Source: Diplolepis rosae (taxonomy: Eukaryota; Arthropoda; Insecta; Hymenoptera; Diplolepididae). From it: a stretch of 64,000 nucleotides of DNA. The notes beneath the pieces were generated by a model. The model worked only from the letters and a program-made list of their open reading frames with translations. It was not told the origin of the DNA and searched no databases. A program made the position numbers and the translations under genes. The stretch is from positions 4,902,501 through 4,966,500 of the forward strand of contig JAPYXD010000715.1 in assembly GCA_030998225.1 (NCBI GenBank), given 5' to 3'. Position 1 is the first letter of the stretch, and each line of letters begins with the position of its first letter. Below, piece by piece: positions 56,926-64,000 of the stretch.

Positions 56926-58192
56926 ATCCTACAATTACTGGCATATGTCCTGGGCCTTTCATTAAATGCTATGCAAATTTGTCTGGTGATTGGGTTGCTA
57001 AGGTTAACGTATTTCTGAAAACTTATTGTTCAAGTATGCATCGTTGAGTAAGAACATGGTTATAAAATCTATTTACTTCAGTGCGTATGTGTCTTTCCAC
57101 ACATATAAATTTAGAGCTAACGTATTTAAAAAAGTCCATGTTTTGAACTGCCAATTGTTTGTTTTCTAAAAATGAATTTCTTGGTCTGGTTTCGAAGATT
57201 AATAATTTTGGATGTTCCTTTTGTATTAAAACGTACCTAAAAACTGGTTTTCTTGTAGAATATAGACAGACATTCGGGAACACGTTACCTAACGACATAT
57301 GTAATTTTAATACATATGAAGTTACCTAGCGCGAACCAGCAAACAAAACATACCATATTATAACATGACAAACAATTCTGAAAACCTTTATTCATTAACT
57401 ACTGAAGATGTAACCTTTATACTGGCTAAAAAAACAAGAAAATAGTATGTGTCAGAAACTGTGCAAGTACATATTATTCCAGATCCTAATTGAATTTTAT
57501 TCAAATTTAAATAAATAGTCGCGTAATATTCTTGCAGAGTTATTTTGAATATTGCTTGGATTACAACATTATTCAATGTTCCGCATGGGTCAGGAAATTG
57601 TGTGCCAGCACAGTCTCCGTTAGGTGTTGCAAAACTTGCTTAAGTAACGCTGTGGAATGAAGTTTCATTGACTTTTAATTTTTATATTTGAAGGGAAAGG
57701 GCTACTAAAAATGTTCCTATTGTGTGCATTTGGTTACATTGATCTCGTGTAAAATCTTGTATATATTCGCTGTGGCCATTTGCAACTATGGAAATGTGTG
57801 AGTGCACACCACAATGAGAAATAGCACGTCGAATTTCTACTTGGCATTGCAATACTTTTGTAATCCAGTTAATTGTAAAAGTTCTGTATAAGTTCTTTCA
57901 AAGTGTACTTGAGAGTGAGGTAAATCACATTCTCCCACTTCTAGTAAGGATAATGTCGTAATATTTGATTGATTTGAACCGCAATTAAATCCTATGATAG
58001 CGTAGACTGTTGTTATGTAGTCGAAGTTGCAAATGAGCAGTGCCAAGAGGAAGCCTCGTAATCCCATCTGTGGAAAAAGGAGGTTCCAATTAGCAGACTA
58101 TTTTGTTTTTTAATATGAAAATTGAAAAAATTGTATTATTGTTACATATTTTGTTGTTGAAATTATTGATTTATTCTTTGCACTTTGCGTAC

Positions 58193-58445
58193 CTAGTTTA
58201 TTATATCCAACAAATCGGCTATGAGAATGGGATCTGATACCCGTAAACTGAGAATTAAGTTTTTATATGCATCCGGTCCTCTTGTTTTTATTGTTGAAAG
58301 AATGTATTTTGTTGTATCTGGATTGCACAGGTTCTTGCTCCATGTGGGAATATTACATTCATCTTGGATAAAAATTCCACTTTGAATTAAAGGTATTAAA
58401 TTTATATGATTTTTTAGTTATAACTTTTTTTATAAATTCGTTTCT
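58193..58445 (-). pseudogene. CARD-like (death-fold) frame between integrase and glycoprotein
   Basis: The minus-strand phase 58414-58193 reads LIPLIQSGIFIQDECNIPTW, then YILSTIKTRGPDAY, and ends in an ADLLD helix before TAG. Caspase recruitment domains share this order: an L--LI--G-- turn after helix 2, a T/P before helix 3, helix 4 entering RGP-A(F/Y), a helix with LI-SL, and a final ADLL. An upstream segment in another phase (NDRNEFIKKVIT, about 58450-58415) looks like helix 1, implying one frameshift. It lies in the roughly 500-bp gap between the integrase end (about 58575) and the glycoprotein ATG (58067). A CARD in a retroelement could act on apoptosis or innate signalling, but that is speculation. 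No ATG is visible for the main part. Confidence 0.45.
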
Positions 58446-58574
58446 ATCATTTACCAACAAAAAAGGGAAAAATTTCTATATTTTTTATTTACTGTATATG
58501 AATATAAATATTCATATTCTTTTTATAAATAAAGGAAGCACATTTTATTTTTATTTATTTACTTTTATACGTGC

Positions 58575-59440
58575 ACATGCGAGTGTTTTAGTCTATCAAT
58601 TTAAATTATTGTAGGTTTGCGTTTATAGCTGATTTTAACGATTCCCTTTCGAAACACTTTCAACACTTCATTATGCCCTGTATAATGGTTGTCAAGTTTT
58701 TCTATTTGACCTCCTTCTAATAAAAGTACGTTATCTGCTATTTCCACTTCTAAGAGATTAATTTTTTTATCATAATATATTTTGGATTTTTATTTTGTAC
58801 CCTCATGTACACTAGTATTATATGAGAGCATTGCTAGTTCAAGCCAGTCATCCCATTCTGAATCTATTGCAACAAATCGTTTGAGATATTCTCCTAAAAC
58901 ATGAAGTGAACGTTCTAATGATTCTTTTGATTGAGGGTGAGAAGCTGTGGTACGAAATTGTTTAATTCTAAAACGTTTTGCCAATCTTTTTAATAAATTA
59001 CATTAAAAATCTCTGCCTTGGTCACTAAGTACTCCTTTTGGCGATCCAAATATGCAAATAAATTTTTTCACGGAAGCATATGCTATAGTAGTAGATTAGT
59101 AATTAGGAAGAGGTATTGCTAAAGAATATTCTGTACAATTGTCTTGTATGGTTAGAATATATAAGTTACTAGATTTTGTTACAGATAGTGGGCCAACGAT
59201 ATCCATTGATATTTTTTCAAAAGCAGTAGTAGGTGTGTCAGTGATTACCATAGGATTTTTATTTTTGACATTGCTTAAATTTTTTAGTTGACATTGTAAA
59301 CAGCCTTGAATATATTTTTGAATGTCTACTTTCTACGACTTTTTTGCCAACCCAATATGATTATTTACAAATTTTTCCAAATCATTTCAGTCGATTATGT
59401 CGATAATTAGAAGAGTGTATTACTCACCATGATAACCGAT
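58575..59440 (-). pseudogene. Ty3/gypsy integrase remnant
   Basis: Integrase joins element DNA to host DNA. Visible parts, right to left: the end of the zinc-binding N-domain (QGCLQCQLKN at about 59310), the first catalytic aspartate in KISMDIVGPLSVTKS (about 59190), the second in GVLSDQGRDF (about 59020), and the third catalytic residue as E in SHPQSKESLERSLHVLGEYL (frame 58984-58790). The C-terminal domain continues after a stop to about 58575 (VLKVFRKGIVKISYKRKP). All three catalytic positions are kept, but at least four stops interrupt it. The N-terminal part is separated from the linker by a tRNA-derived foldback insertion at 59507-59740. Confidence 0.75.
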
Positions 59441-59506
59441 CTCTACCATATCGACCTTATCAACCTGTGATTTAGAATTAACGTCATTTAAGACCTGATA
59501 GAATTT

Positions 59507-59740
59507 TCAATATATCTTTGAAAAAAATTTCTGTGGAAAGAGGAACGCTTCCACTTCGCTGGGTATCGAGCCCAGGACCTTTAGATTGGCGTAAATAGAT
59601 TCTGTGAGAAAAGTTTTGTGGAACCTCCGTAGCTCAGATGATAGAGCATTCGACCAGCAATCGAAAGGTCCTGTGCTCGATACCCAGCGGAGTGGAAGCG
59701 TTCTTTTTTTCACAGATAAAATTTTTTCAAAAAATTTTCC
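59507..59740. repeat. tRNA-derived foldback element inside the integrase region
   Basis: The arms at about 59510-59575 and 59660-59735 are inverted copies (CGCTTCCACTTCGCTGGGTA and complement). It belongs to the same family as 42786-42961 by its sub-terminal TCTGTGGAAA/TTTCACAGA words and T-arm blocks. A tRNA-like unit lies at 59632-59702. Confidence 0.65.
59632..59702 (+). tRNA. tRNA-Ala(AGC)-like pseudogene within a foldback repeat
   Basis: Plus strand: CTCCGTAGCTCAGATGATAG gives an acceptor strand plus D arm (GCTC/GAGC). TTCGA-CCAGCAA-TCGAA gives a perfect anticodon stem with AGC in the loop. CTGTGCTCGATACCCAG gives a T arm with one mismatch, and CGGAG closes the acceptor. Position 33 is C where U is expected, and the acceptor is short. 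It is embedded in an inverted repeat, so a dead tRNA-derived module is more likely than a working gene. Confidence 0.4.
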
Positions 59741-59976
59741 AATATGATTAATCCTGGAAATTTTTGAAATACTAATTGATCGTAATTTAAATTTTAAAGA
59801 TAGTTCATATAATGAGTAAATTGATGATTTTATAATATTTAAAGTTTTGGATAAACTGTCCTTAGTTTCTTCTTCAATTGGAAGGGCAAAATGTTAGTAC
59901 TTTCCTTTTTCAATTTCTCTTGCTATACCTTTTTGTAATTTTTAAAATGTTGGTAAAGTTTCACGTTTTTCTGAAT

Positions 59977-60414
59977 TTATTGATCGGTTATCGCCAGAAG
60001 TTCCATTTGACGTAACAGAATATGCATAATTATCTTTTCGCATAATTGATCGCGACATTCATCTATATTTTTATTTATTAAAACGGAACCCAAGAGATTT
60101 TGAGTTGGGTGGAGGGGGCTCTGAAGATGGACGATTATCATCATTATGATCATCATTGTCTTTTTATAGCTTATTTGATATCTTCGGTTTAGATTCAACT
60201 TTTCTTCAAAGTAAGGGTCTTCAAATTTTTCTTTCAAGTTCTCTTCACGGTTTTCTTCGAACTTCTGTTCAAAATTTTCCTCAAGATTGTCTTGAAAATT
60301 TTCTTCAAAATCCTTTTCGAAATTTTCTTCAAAAGTATCTTCAAAATTCTCTTTCAAATTTTCTTCGTAATTTTCTCCATAATTTCCTTCGTATGTGGTT
60401 TCAATGTCTTTCAT
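59977..60414 (-). pseudogene. Retroelement linker with acidic EENFE repeats
   Basis: A 145-codon minus-strand frame between RNase H and integrase. Residues about 10-70 are imperfect repeats of a five- to eight-residue unit, E(E/D)NFEE/K. This makes a strongly acidic, phenylalanine-spaced stretch encoded by TTTTCTTC-type tandem DNA. The last third contains LINKNIDECRDQLCEKIIMH, which looks like ordinary pol sequence preceding the integrase zinc domain. Its function is unknown. Such a low-complexity acidic insert is unusual in gypsy pol and probably grew by repeat slippage. Confidence 0.45.
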
Positions 60415-60658
60415 TTTATCTTCTGAGGTTAAAACATAATTTTCACTTTCTTCGCTTTCAAGTTCAGTAATATTTTTTGGCTTCTTGGCATTTTTCTTTT
60501 TTCTGTTGTTTTTCTTGAGTTTATTTTAAATAATCAGAACAATCAGGATCAGAGTCGGAATCTGATTCTATTTTTGTTCGGCTTCTTTTTTGCGTATATA
60601 TTTCTGGTAATTCATCTTCATATATTTATTTGCTCGGTCTAGCGTTCTTTCTTTTTGT

Positions 60659-60865
60659 TTAAAAGGGAATATGTTCAAAATTTCTAAGTAGATTTTTTCT
60701 TGGCCTACCTCGTGGTTTTTTCACATAAGGTTTAGAAGAAAATTTTTTGTCTAATTGTTCTTGATCATCATGTTGATCCAATTTTATTGCTTTTTGTTGT
60801 TGTCTTTTCTTTTGAGCTTTTGTAGTTATAGTTTTCCATGATAAATTTTCGTATTTTTTTGGCAA
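60659..60865 (-). pseudogene. Basic linker with an AT-hook-like motif
   Basis: A 68-codon minus-strand frame between the RNase H and the acidic linker. It is lysine/glutamine rich (TKAQKKRQQQKAIKLDQHDD) and ends with VKKPRGRPRKNLLRNFEHIP. KPRGRPRK is a good match to the AT-hook DNA-binding consensus (core GRP flanked by basic residues). It could help tether pol products to AT-rich DNA, or it may be chance in a basic linker. It is probably part of the same pol polyprotein, now broken by stops. Confidence 0.4.
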
Positions 60866-61007
60866 ATAGTGGGCTTGATAAAAATATTGTCATCAAAATA
60901 AGTCTTGAAACCAGATTTCTAAATAAATTTGTGTCTTTTAAAATATTCTTACCAATCTCACTAAATTATTCTTCGCTAAGAAGTTCTTGAAAAAATTTTG
61001 GAATTTT

Positions 61008-62483
61008 TTAGTTAATATTTAATATTTGGGCTTCCAAAATTTCGGTAAAACGATGTGCGTCGTCTAGTATGATTCCTGGATTCAAGTTTCTTCGTTTTAA
61101 AGGTCTTACCTCATTTTTACAGTTTTCTTGTGTATTTTTTGCAAATGTTTTCTTGGAAAACATTTTTTCTTGAGAAGTCATAAAAGTATGGTTGCCGTAA
61201 ACTTGTAAATGCTTTGATTTCTCTTTTTTACTATCAATGGGGTTTCTTGAGAGAGCGTCTGCATTTACATTCATTTTTTCTGCCTCGTAAACTACATCAA
61301 AATCGTATTCTGCGAGTTTCAATCTCAAACGAGAAACTCGTGAACAATGCTCTTTAGAATTTTGAAACCAAACTAGAGGTTTGTGATCAGTCACTAAAGT
61401 AAATTTTCTTCTATAAAAATAAGGACGAAAATGAGTTACACAAAATATTATAGCAAGTGCTTCTTTCTCATATGTATCATATTTTATCTCAGTATCACTT
61501 AGACTAGGTGAAGCATATGCTATTGGCTTATCCTTAGCTATTTTTTCTTGTGATAAAATACCTTCTATTGCAAATTCTGAAGCATCTGTTGTGAGTATAA
61601 AAGGTTGAGAAAAATCAGGTCGTTGTAAAAGTGGTTCTTCACATAATATTTCTTTTAAAATATCGAAAACTTTCTGTTGTTTTTCAGTCCAATTAAAAGG
61701 TATATCTTTTTTTAGAAGTTGATTCAAAGGATTTGCAATTTTTGAGAATCCATCAATAAATCATCTATAATATCCTGCTAAGTCTAAAAATTGTTTAACA
61801 TTTTTCTGTGTTCTTGGGACTGAGAAATTTTTAACTGCTATTATCTTTTTTGGATCTGGACGTACTCCATTTTTATCGATTATATGACCTAAATATCCAA
61901 CTTTGGGTCGTAAAAATTCGTATTTGTCTAGTTCTAAATGAAGATTTTCCTTTGTAAGTCTTTCTGCTACATTGTTAAATTCAGTTTCGTGCTCTTCTAA
62001 AGTATTTGCATATATAACTATGTTATCAAGATATACAAAAAGTCCCGTTCCGATTAATTCAGTTAATGTCAAATCCATTAATCTCTGAAACGTGACAGGT
62101 GCTGCTTTTAAACCAAAGGTCATTCTATCGAATTCGTAATGACCGTGAGGTGTAGAAAATGCGGTTTTATGAGAGTCTTTTGTGTACGTTTTTATATGGT
62201 GAAAACCAGTAGCTAAATCAGACACTGAAAAATATTTCCCTGATCCTAGAGAATCAAATATATCGTTTATATCAGGTAGAGGATACGAATCTCCAATTAT
62301 TTTCTCATTTAATTTACGAAAATCAAGAACCATTCTCCATTTTATTTTTAATTGAGAATCAGGTTTTTTAGGAACTATCCATACTGGAGTGTTATAGGGT
62401 GATTGTGAGCGTTTAATTATTTTATTTCTTAATAATTCTTCGACTTGTCTTGTAATTTCTTCTTTGTGAACAGGGGAACTCAA
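61008..62483 (-). pseudogene. Ty3/gypsy reverse transcriptase and RNase H
   Basis: Copies element RNA into DNA. Frame 62483-61761 (RT): residues 24-60 have the KRSQSPYNTPVWIVPKK and MVLDFRKLNEK motifs. The first catalytic aspartate is D89 in FSVSDLATGF. The active-site motif at 151-154 is YLDN instead of YLDD, so a catalytic aspartate is lost. One TGA stop at 61761 separates it, in phase, from the RNase H frame (61727-61008), which keeps D48 (LTTDASEF), E89 (YEKEALAI) and D114 (LVTDHKPLVW) and ends its core at NADALSRNP. The start of RT is reached by a one-base frameshift near 62485. The sequence places it with env-bearing gypsy (errantivirus-like) pols. Confidence 0.85.
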
Positions 62484-63229
62484 TATTGTCTTGAAAAAAT
62501 TGGAGAGTCATCTGCAGTAAGAATTGAATGTTGTAATACATTAGTAGCTTTAAGTGGCTCTTCTGGGATTTGAAATCTATCTGTATTATTCTTAATTAAT
62601 TTTTCTATATGTTCATATTCATCTTGATTTTAATAATCTAATCCAAGAAGTTTTTTGATACATTCTACTCTGTCTTCGTCTATTACATTATAAAATTTAC
62701 ATGAGTTAATCAGAGAATTGTCAGTTTTTAAACAGTTATTTCATATTTTACTTGATAAATCTTTGTTATTTGTATGATCAAAATTATTTAAATTTTCAAT
62801 TGATTTATAACATTCTGGTTCTTCAAAGTCTTCTAAATTAACTATTGGAACTGATAATGTTATTGGTAATTCATTTATGTTTGCAAATTTTAAATGAGCT
62901 TATTCTTTGTGATATTTTACAACTGCATCTCCTACGTAAACGCCATCTTGGATATGTAATCGAGGTATATACCCCACACTTTTTTCTGTACTTTTTATTT
63001 GAACATAAAATGTTGTAATTGTTCGAGCTGGAATAGTTAATGTATTGGTAGATTTAAAAGGGTAACAGTGGTTCTCAATTTCTAAGCATTTTCAAATCAA
63101 CTAATTAATTTGATATAATTTTGAAGTATAATTTAAATTTACATTATTATCTTGAAATAATTCTGATCCTAATACTCCATCTTCTTCCAGTAGAACTTCA
63201 TTAGGAATAATGTTAAATATTAATATTAT
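62484..63229 (-). pseudogene. Region between protease and reverse transcriptase
   Basis: A minus-strand phase that is open apart from about five stops. It starts after the MITE with IPNEVLLEEDGVLGSELFQD, the strand after the protease active site, and runs through TIPARTITTFYVQIKSTEKS and DDSPIFSRQY just before the RT frame. The last motif (S-PI-SRQY) is typical of the sequence immediately before gypsy RT. The phase shifts by one base near 62485. This confirms that protease, connector and RT were once a single polyprotein. Confidence 0.6.
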
Positions 63230-63518
63230 AAAAGATGCTGGTTTGCGATCAATGAGGGTCAAATATAAAGAAGAAAACTCTTCATAATGTCAAAATTGTT
63301 GCGACGTTTCGTTGGCTATGGGTTTGCCAACCTCATCAGGCTTTATAAAAGAAGGTTAACTCATGATGAGTATTGTCGAGAATATAAAATTATAATAAAA
63401 GTCATGATTTTAATAATAAAATGACGAGATGGCAACGAAACGTCGCAACAATTTTGACATTATGAAGAGTTTTCTTCTTTATATTTGACCCTCATTGATC
63501 GCAAAACAGCATCTTTTA
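63230..63518. mobile_element. Foldback MITE with a hammerhead core, inserted in the protease
   Basis: The ends AAAAGATGCTGGTTTGCGAT and complement are part of 90-bp inverted arms. It interrupts the protease/connector frame of the gypsy element; AATATT lies on both sides and may be the target duplication. The left arm carries a full hammerhead core and the right arm a degraded one (TGACGAGATGGCAACGAAAC). It has no coding capacity. Confidence 0.75.
63299..63345 (-). ncRNA. Minimal type I hammerhead ribozyme motif
   Basis: Minus strand: GC, CTGATGAG, stem II GTTGGC closed by GCCAAC over a 9-base loop, GAAA, C, cleavage triplet GTC, then GC. All invariant core bases are present and stem II is 6 perfect base pairs. 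Stem I near the core is only 2 bp, and stem III is the palindromic ACGT, as in dimer-active minimal hammerheads of Penelope elements. Confidence 0.65.
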
Positions 63519-63989
63519 CAATATTATTATGGAGGGTGACACTACCATTTCTTCAATGTTAAATATTGTTGGATAACTGAAAATGTTCATTTTTACTGGT
63601 TCTAATGTGTAAAGTGGTAAATCTTTAATTACTGTAAGTTTGAATATGTTTTGTTTATTTATTAGTACGGTAGGGTTGAGAATCTTCTGTTTAATTAAAT
63701 TTCGAGCAGCACCAGTATCAATCATCATATGTGTTTCACTTTTCAGGCCTTCTGTTGATATTGTAAGTGATGAAATTAAAGTAGATTTTGAAATTTGTAT
63801 TGTCGTTGTTGTTTGATTGCTAGAAGTGGATGCCAGTGGTTCTCGATTTATGCTTTCCTCAATGAACCCGTGCTGGGAAGAGCTTTGGAGTTTCCCTGAT
63901 GAGGTGTATGTATTTGTATATTTGGTCCAGTGTCTCCAGAACGTGGGATTTTTCGGCCAACACCACGTTCCCATCTGGGAGAAACACAT
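63519..63989 (-). pseudogene. Gypsy aspartic protease, N-terminal part
   Basis: Retroelement protease processes the Gag-Pol polyprotein. The minus-strand frame begins near the window edge with a threonine/serine-rich stretch, then LISSLTISTEGLKSETHMMI, followed by the active-site motif DTGA (MIDTGAARNLIKQK). The flap region IKDLPLYTLEPVKMNIF comes after. In gypsy proteases the active site is D-(S/T)-G-A, so the catalytic residue is intact. The frame reads about one codon into the MITE at 63518 and stops; the protease C-terminal strand is found on the other side of the MITE. No Gag zinc knuckle is seen upstream within the window. Confidence 0.7.
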
Positions 63990-64000
63990 GCAAACGTGGC

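Larger units (their letters stand above)
55210..58067 (-). pseudogene. Chuvirus-type glycoprotein used as envelope, interrupted
   Basis: Glycoprotein of the type found in chuviruses (mononegavirus-related), which insect LTR elements are known to have captured as an envelope. The start (58067) has a signal peptide of about 22 residues, followed by GFNCGSNQSNITTLSLLEVG. Later frames carry QASFKI-like strand sequence with LQEYYATIYLNLNKIQLGSG (57576-57388) and, at 57298-57023, YVSSKFICVERHIRTEVNRF. After a stop the sequence continues to about 56930 (TLATQSPDKFA, then KGPGHMPVIVG), is interrupted by a LINE-like insert, and resumes near 55895 (EVAHIVKCIPVEVKYHK). A membrane anchor (SLIGLIIIIRGIKLI) lies at about 55520-55570, and the tail LHLLGAFWDSVTNLLLHLG is at 55497-55210. 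At least ten stops or shifts are present. Confidence 0.65.
52586..64000 (-). mobile_element. Decayed envelope-bearing Ty3/gypsy retroelement
   Basis: Right to left: protease (63989-63516), leader to reverse transcriptase, RT/RNase H (62483-61008), acidic linker, integrase (about 59440-58575), CARD-like frame (58414-58193), chuvirus-type glycoprotein (58067-55210), zinc-knuckle frame and F-like envelope (54280-52586). Gag and the 5' LTR would lie beyond 64000. No 3' LTR was found at the left edge. Whether everything left of 55200 belongs to the same element is uncertain. Three insertions and many stops show it is old and inactive. Confidence 0.6.

Noticed and set aside
1..64000. CRISPR arrays, bacterial operons, rRNA genes
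   Set aside because: No regularly spaced direct repeats, Shine-Dalgarno-led gene runs or rRNA-like conserved blocks were seen. The gene and repeat content is that of an animal genome.

Overview
This window looks like eukaryotic, repeat-dense, AT-rich DNA from an arthropod, most likely an insect. The evidence is the set of elements present: several mariner lineages, Tc1-like, CACTA, DDE_Tnp_4-type, hAT, PIF/Harbinger-type and TTAA-type elements, an R1-clade-like LINE, Penelope, and Ty3/gypsy elements with envelope genes. tRNA-derived repeats and short CCTAA runs fit the same picture. No bacterial operon, CRISPR array or rRNA was seen. No complete host gene was found; two minus-strand frames near 45 kb and 47 kb could be host-derived.

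Layout. 1-1926: 5' part of an R1-clade-like LINE, minus strand, with a frameshifted ORF1. 4.0-8.6 kb: TCCG-rich repeat, an internally deleted mariner-type element (4898-5714), a CACTA transposase fragment, and a Tc1-like shell (6853-8563) holding an inverted-repeat element whose two arms each carry a hammerhead-ribozyme fold. 9.3-12 kb: a (CTGT)n element, GCGCGAAGCGCG palindromes and a CACGG-ended element. 14.3-18 kb: a degenerate hammerhead-like motif, a short near-perfect palindrome, a TTA-flanked MITE and a nest of elements at 15.74-17.9 kb. 19.8-23.7 kb: a hAT MITE with an 8-bp target duplication, 191-bp tandem repeats, a broken DDE_Tnp_4 transposase, a broken mariner and a Penelope GIY-YIG fragment. 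25-36 kb: two TTAA-flanked non-autonomous elements and four more mariner-type copies. 36.5-39.6 kb: an internally deleted DDE_Tnp_4-type transposon inserted in an older repeat, plus an inverted partial copy. 40.7-44.9 kb: the 3' end of a Ty3/gypsy element and, in opposite orientation, a solo LTR of the same family with a 4-bp target duplication. 47.7-51.5 kb: a truncated mariner and a 2.9-kb element with 385-bp inverted arms.

52-64 kb (minus strand) is the most interesting stretch. It is a decayed, envelope-bearing Ty3/gypsy element read from right to left: protease, reverse transcriptase/RNase H, an acidic linker, integrase, a small CARD-like (death-fold) frame, a glycoprotein resembling chuvirus (mononegavirus) glycoproteins, a zinc-knuckle frame, and a second envelope-type frame resembling the errantivirus/baculovirus F protein. 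Three later insertions break it: a foldback MITE with a hammerhead core (63230-63518), a tRNA-derived foldback (about 59507-59740) and an ORF1-bearing LINE-like insert (about 55893-56925) inside the glycoprotein. Every long coding region here has stops, frameshifts or lost catalytic residues, so the window is best read as layered, mostly dead transposons. The points to follow are the pol / CARD-like / glycoprotein / F-like arrangement and the ribozyme-bearing inverted repeats. All boundaries are estimated by eye.
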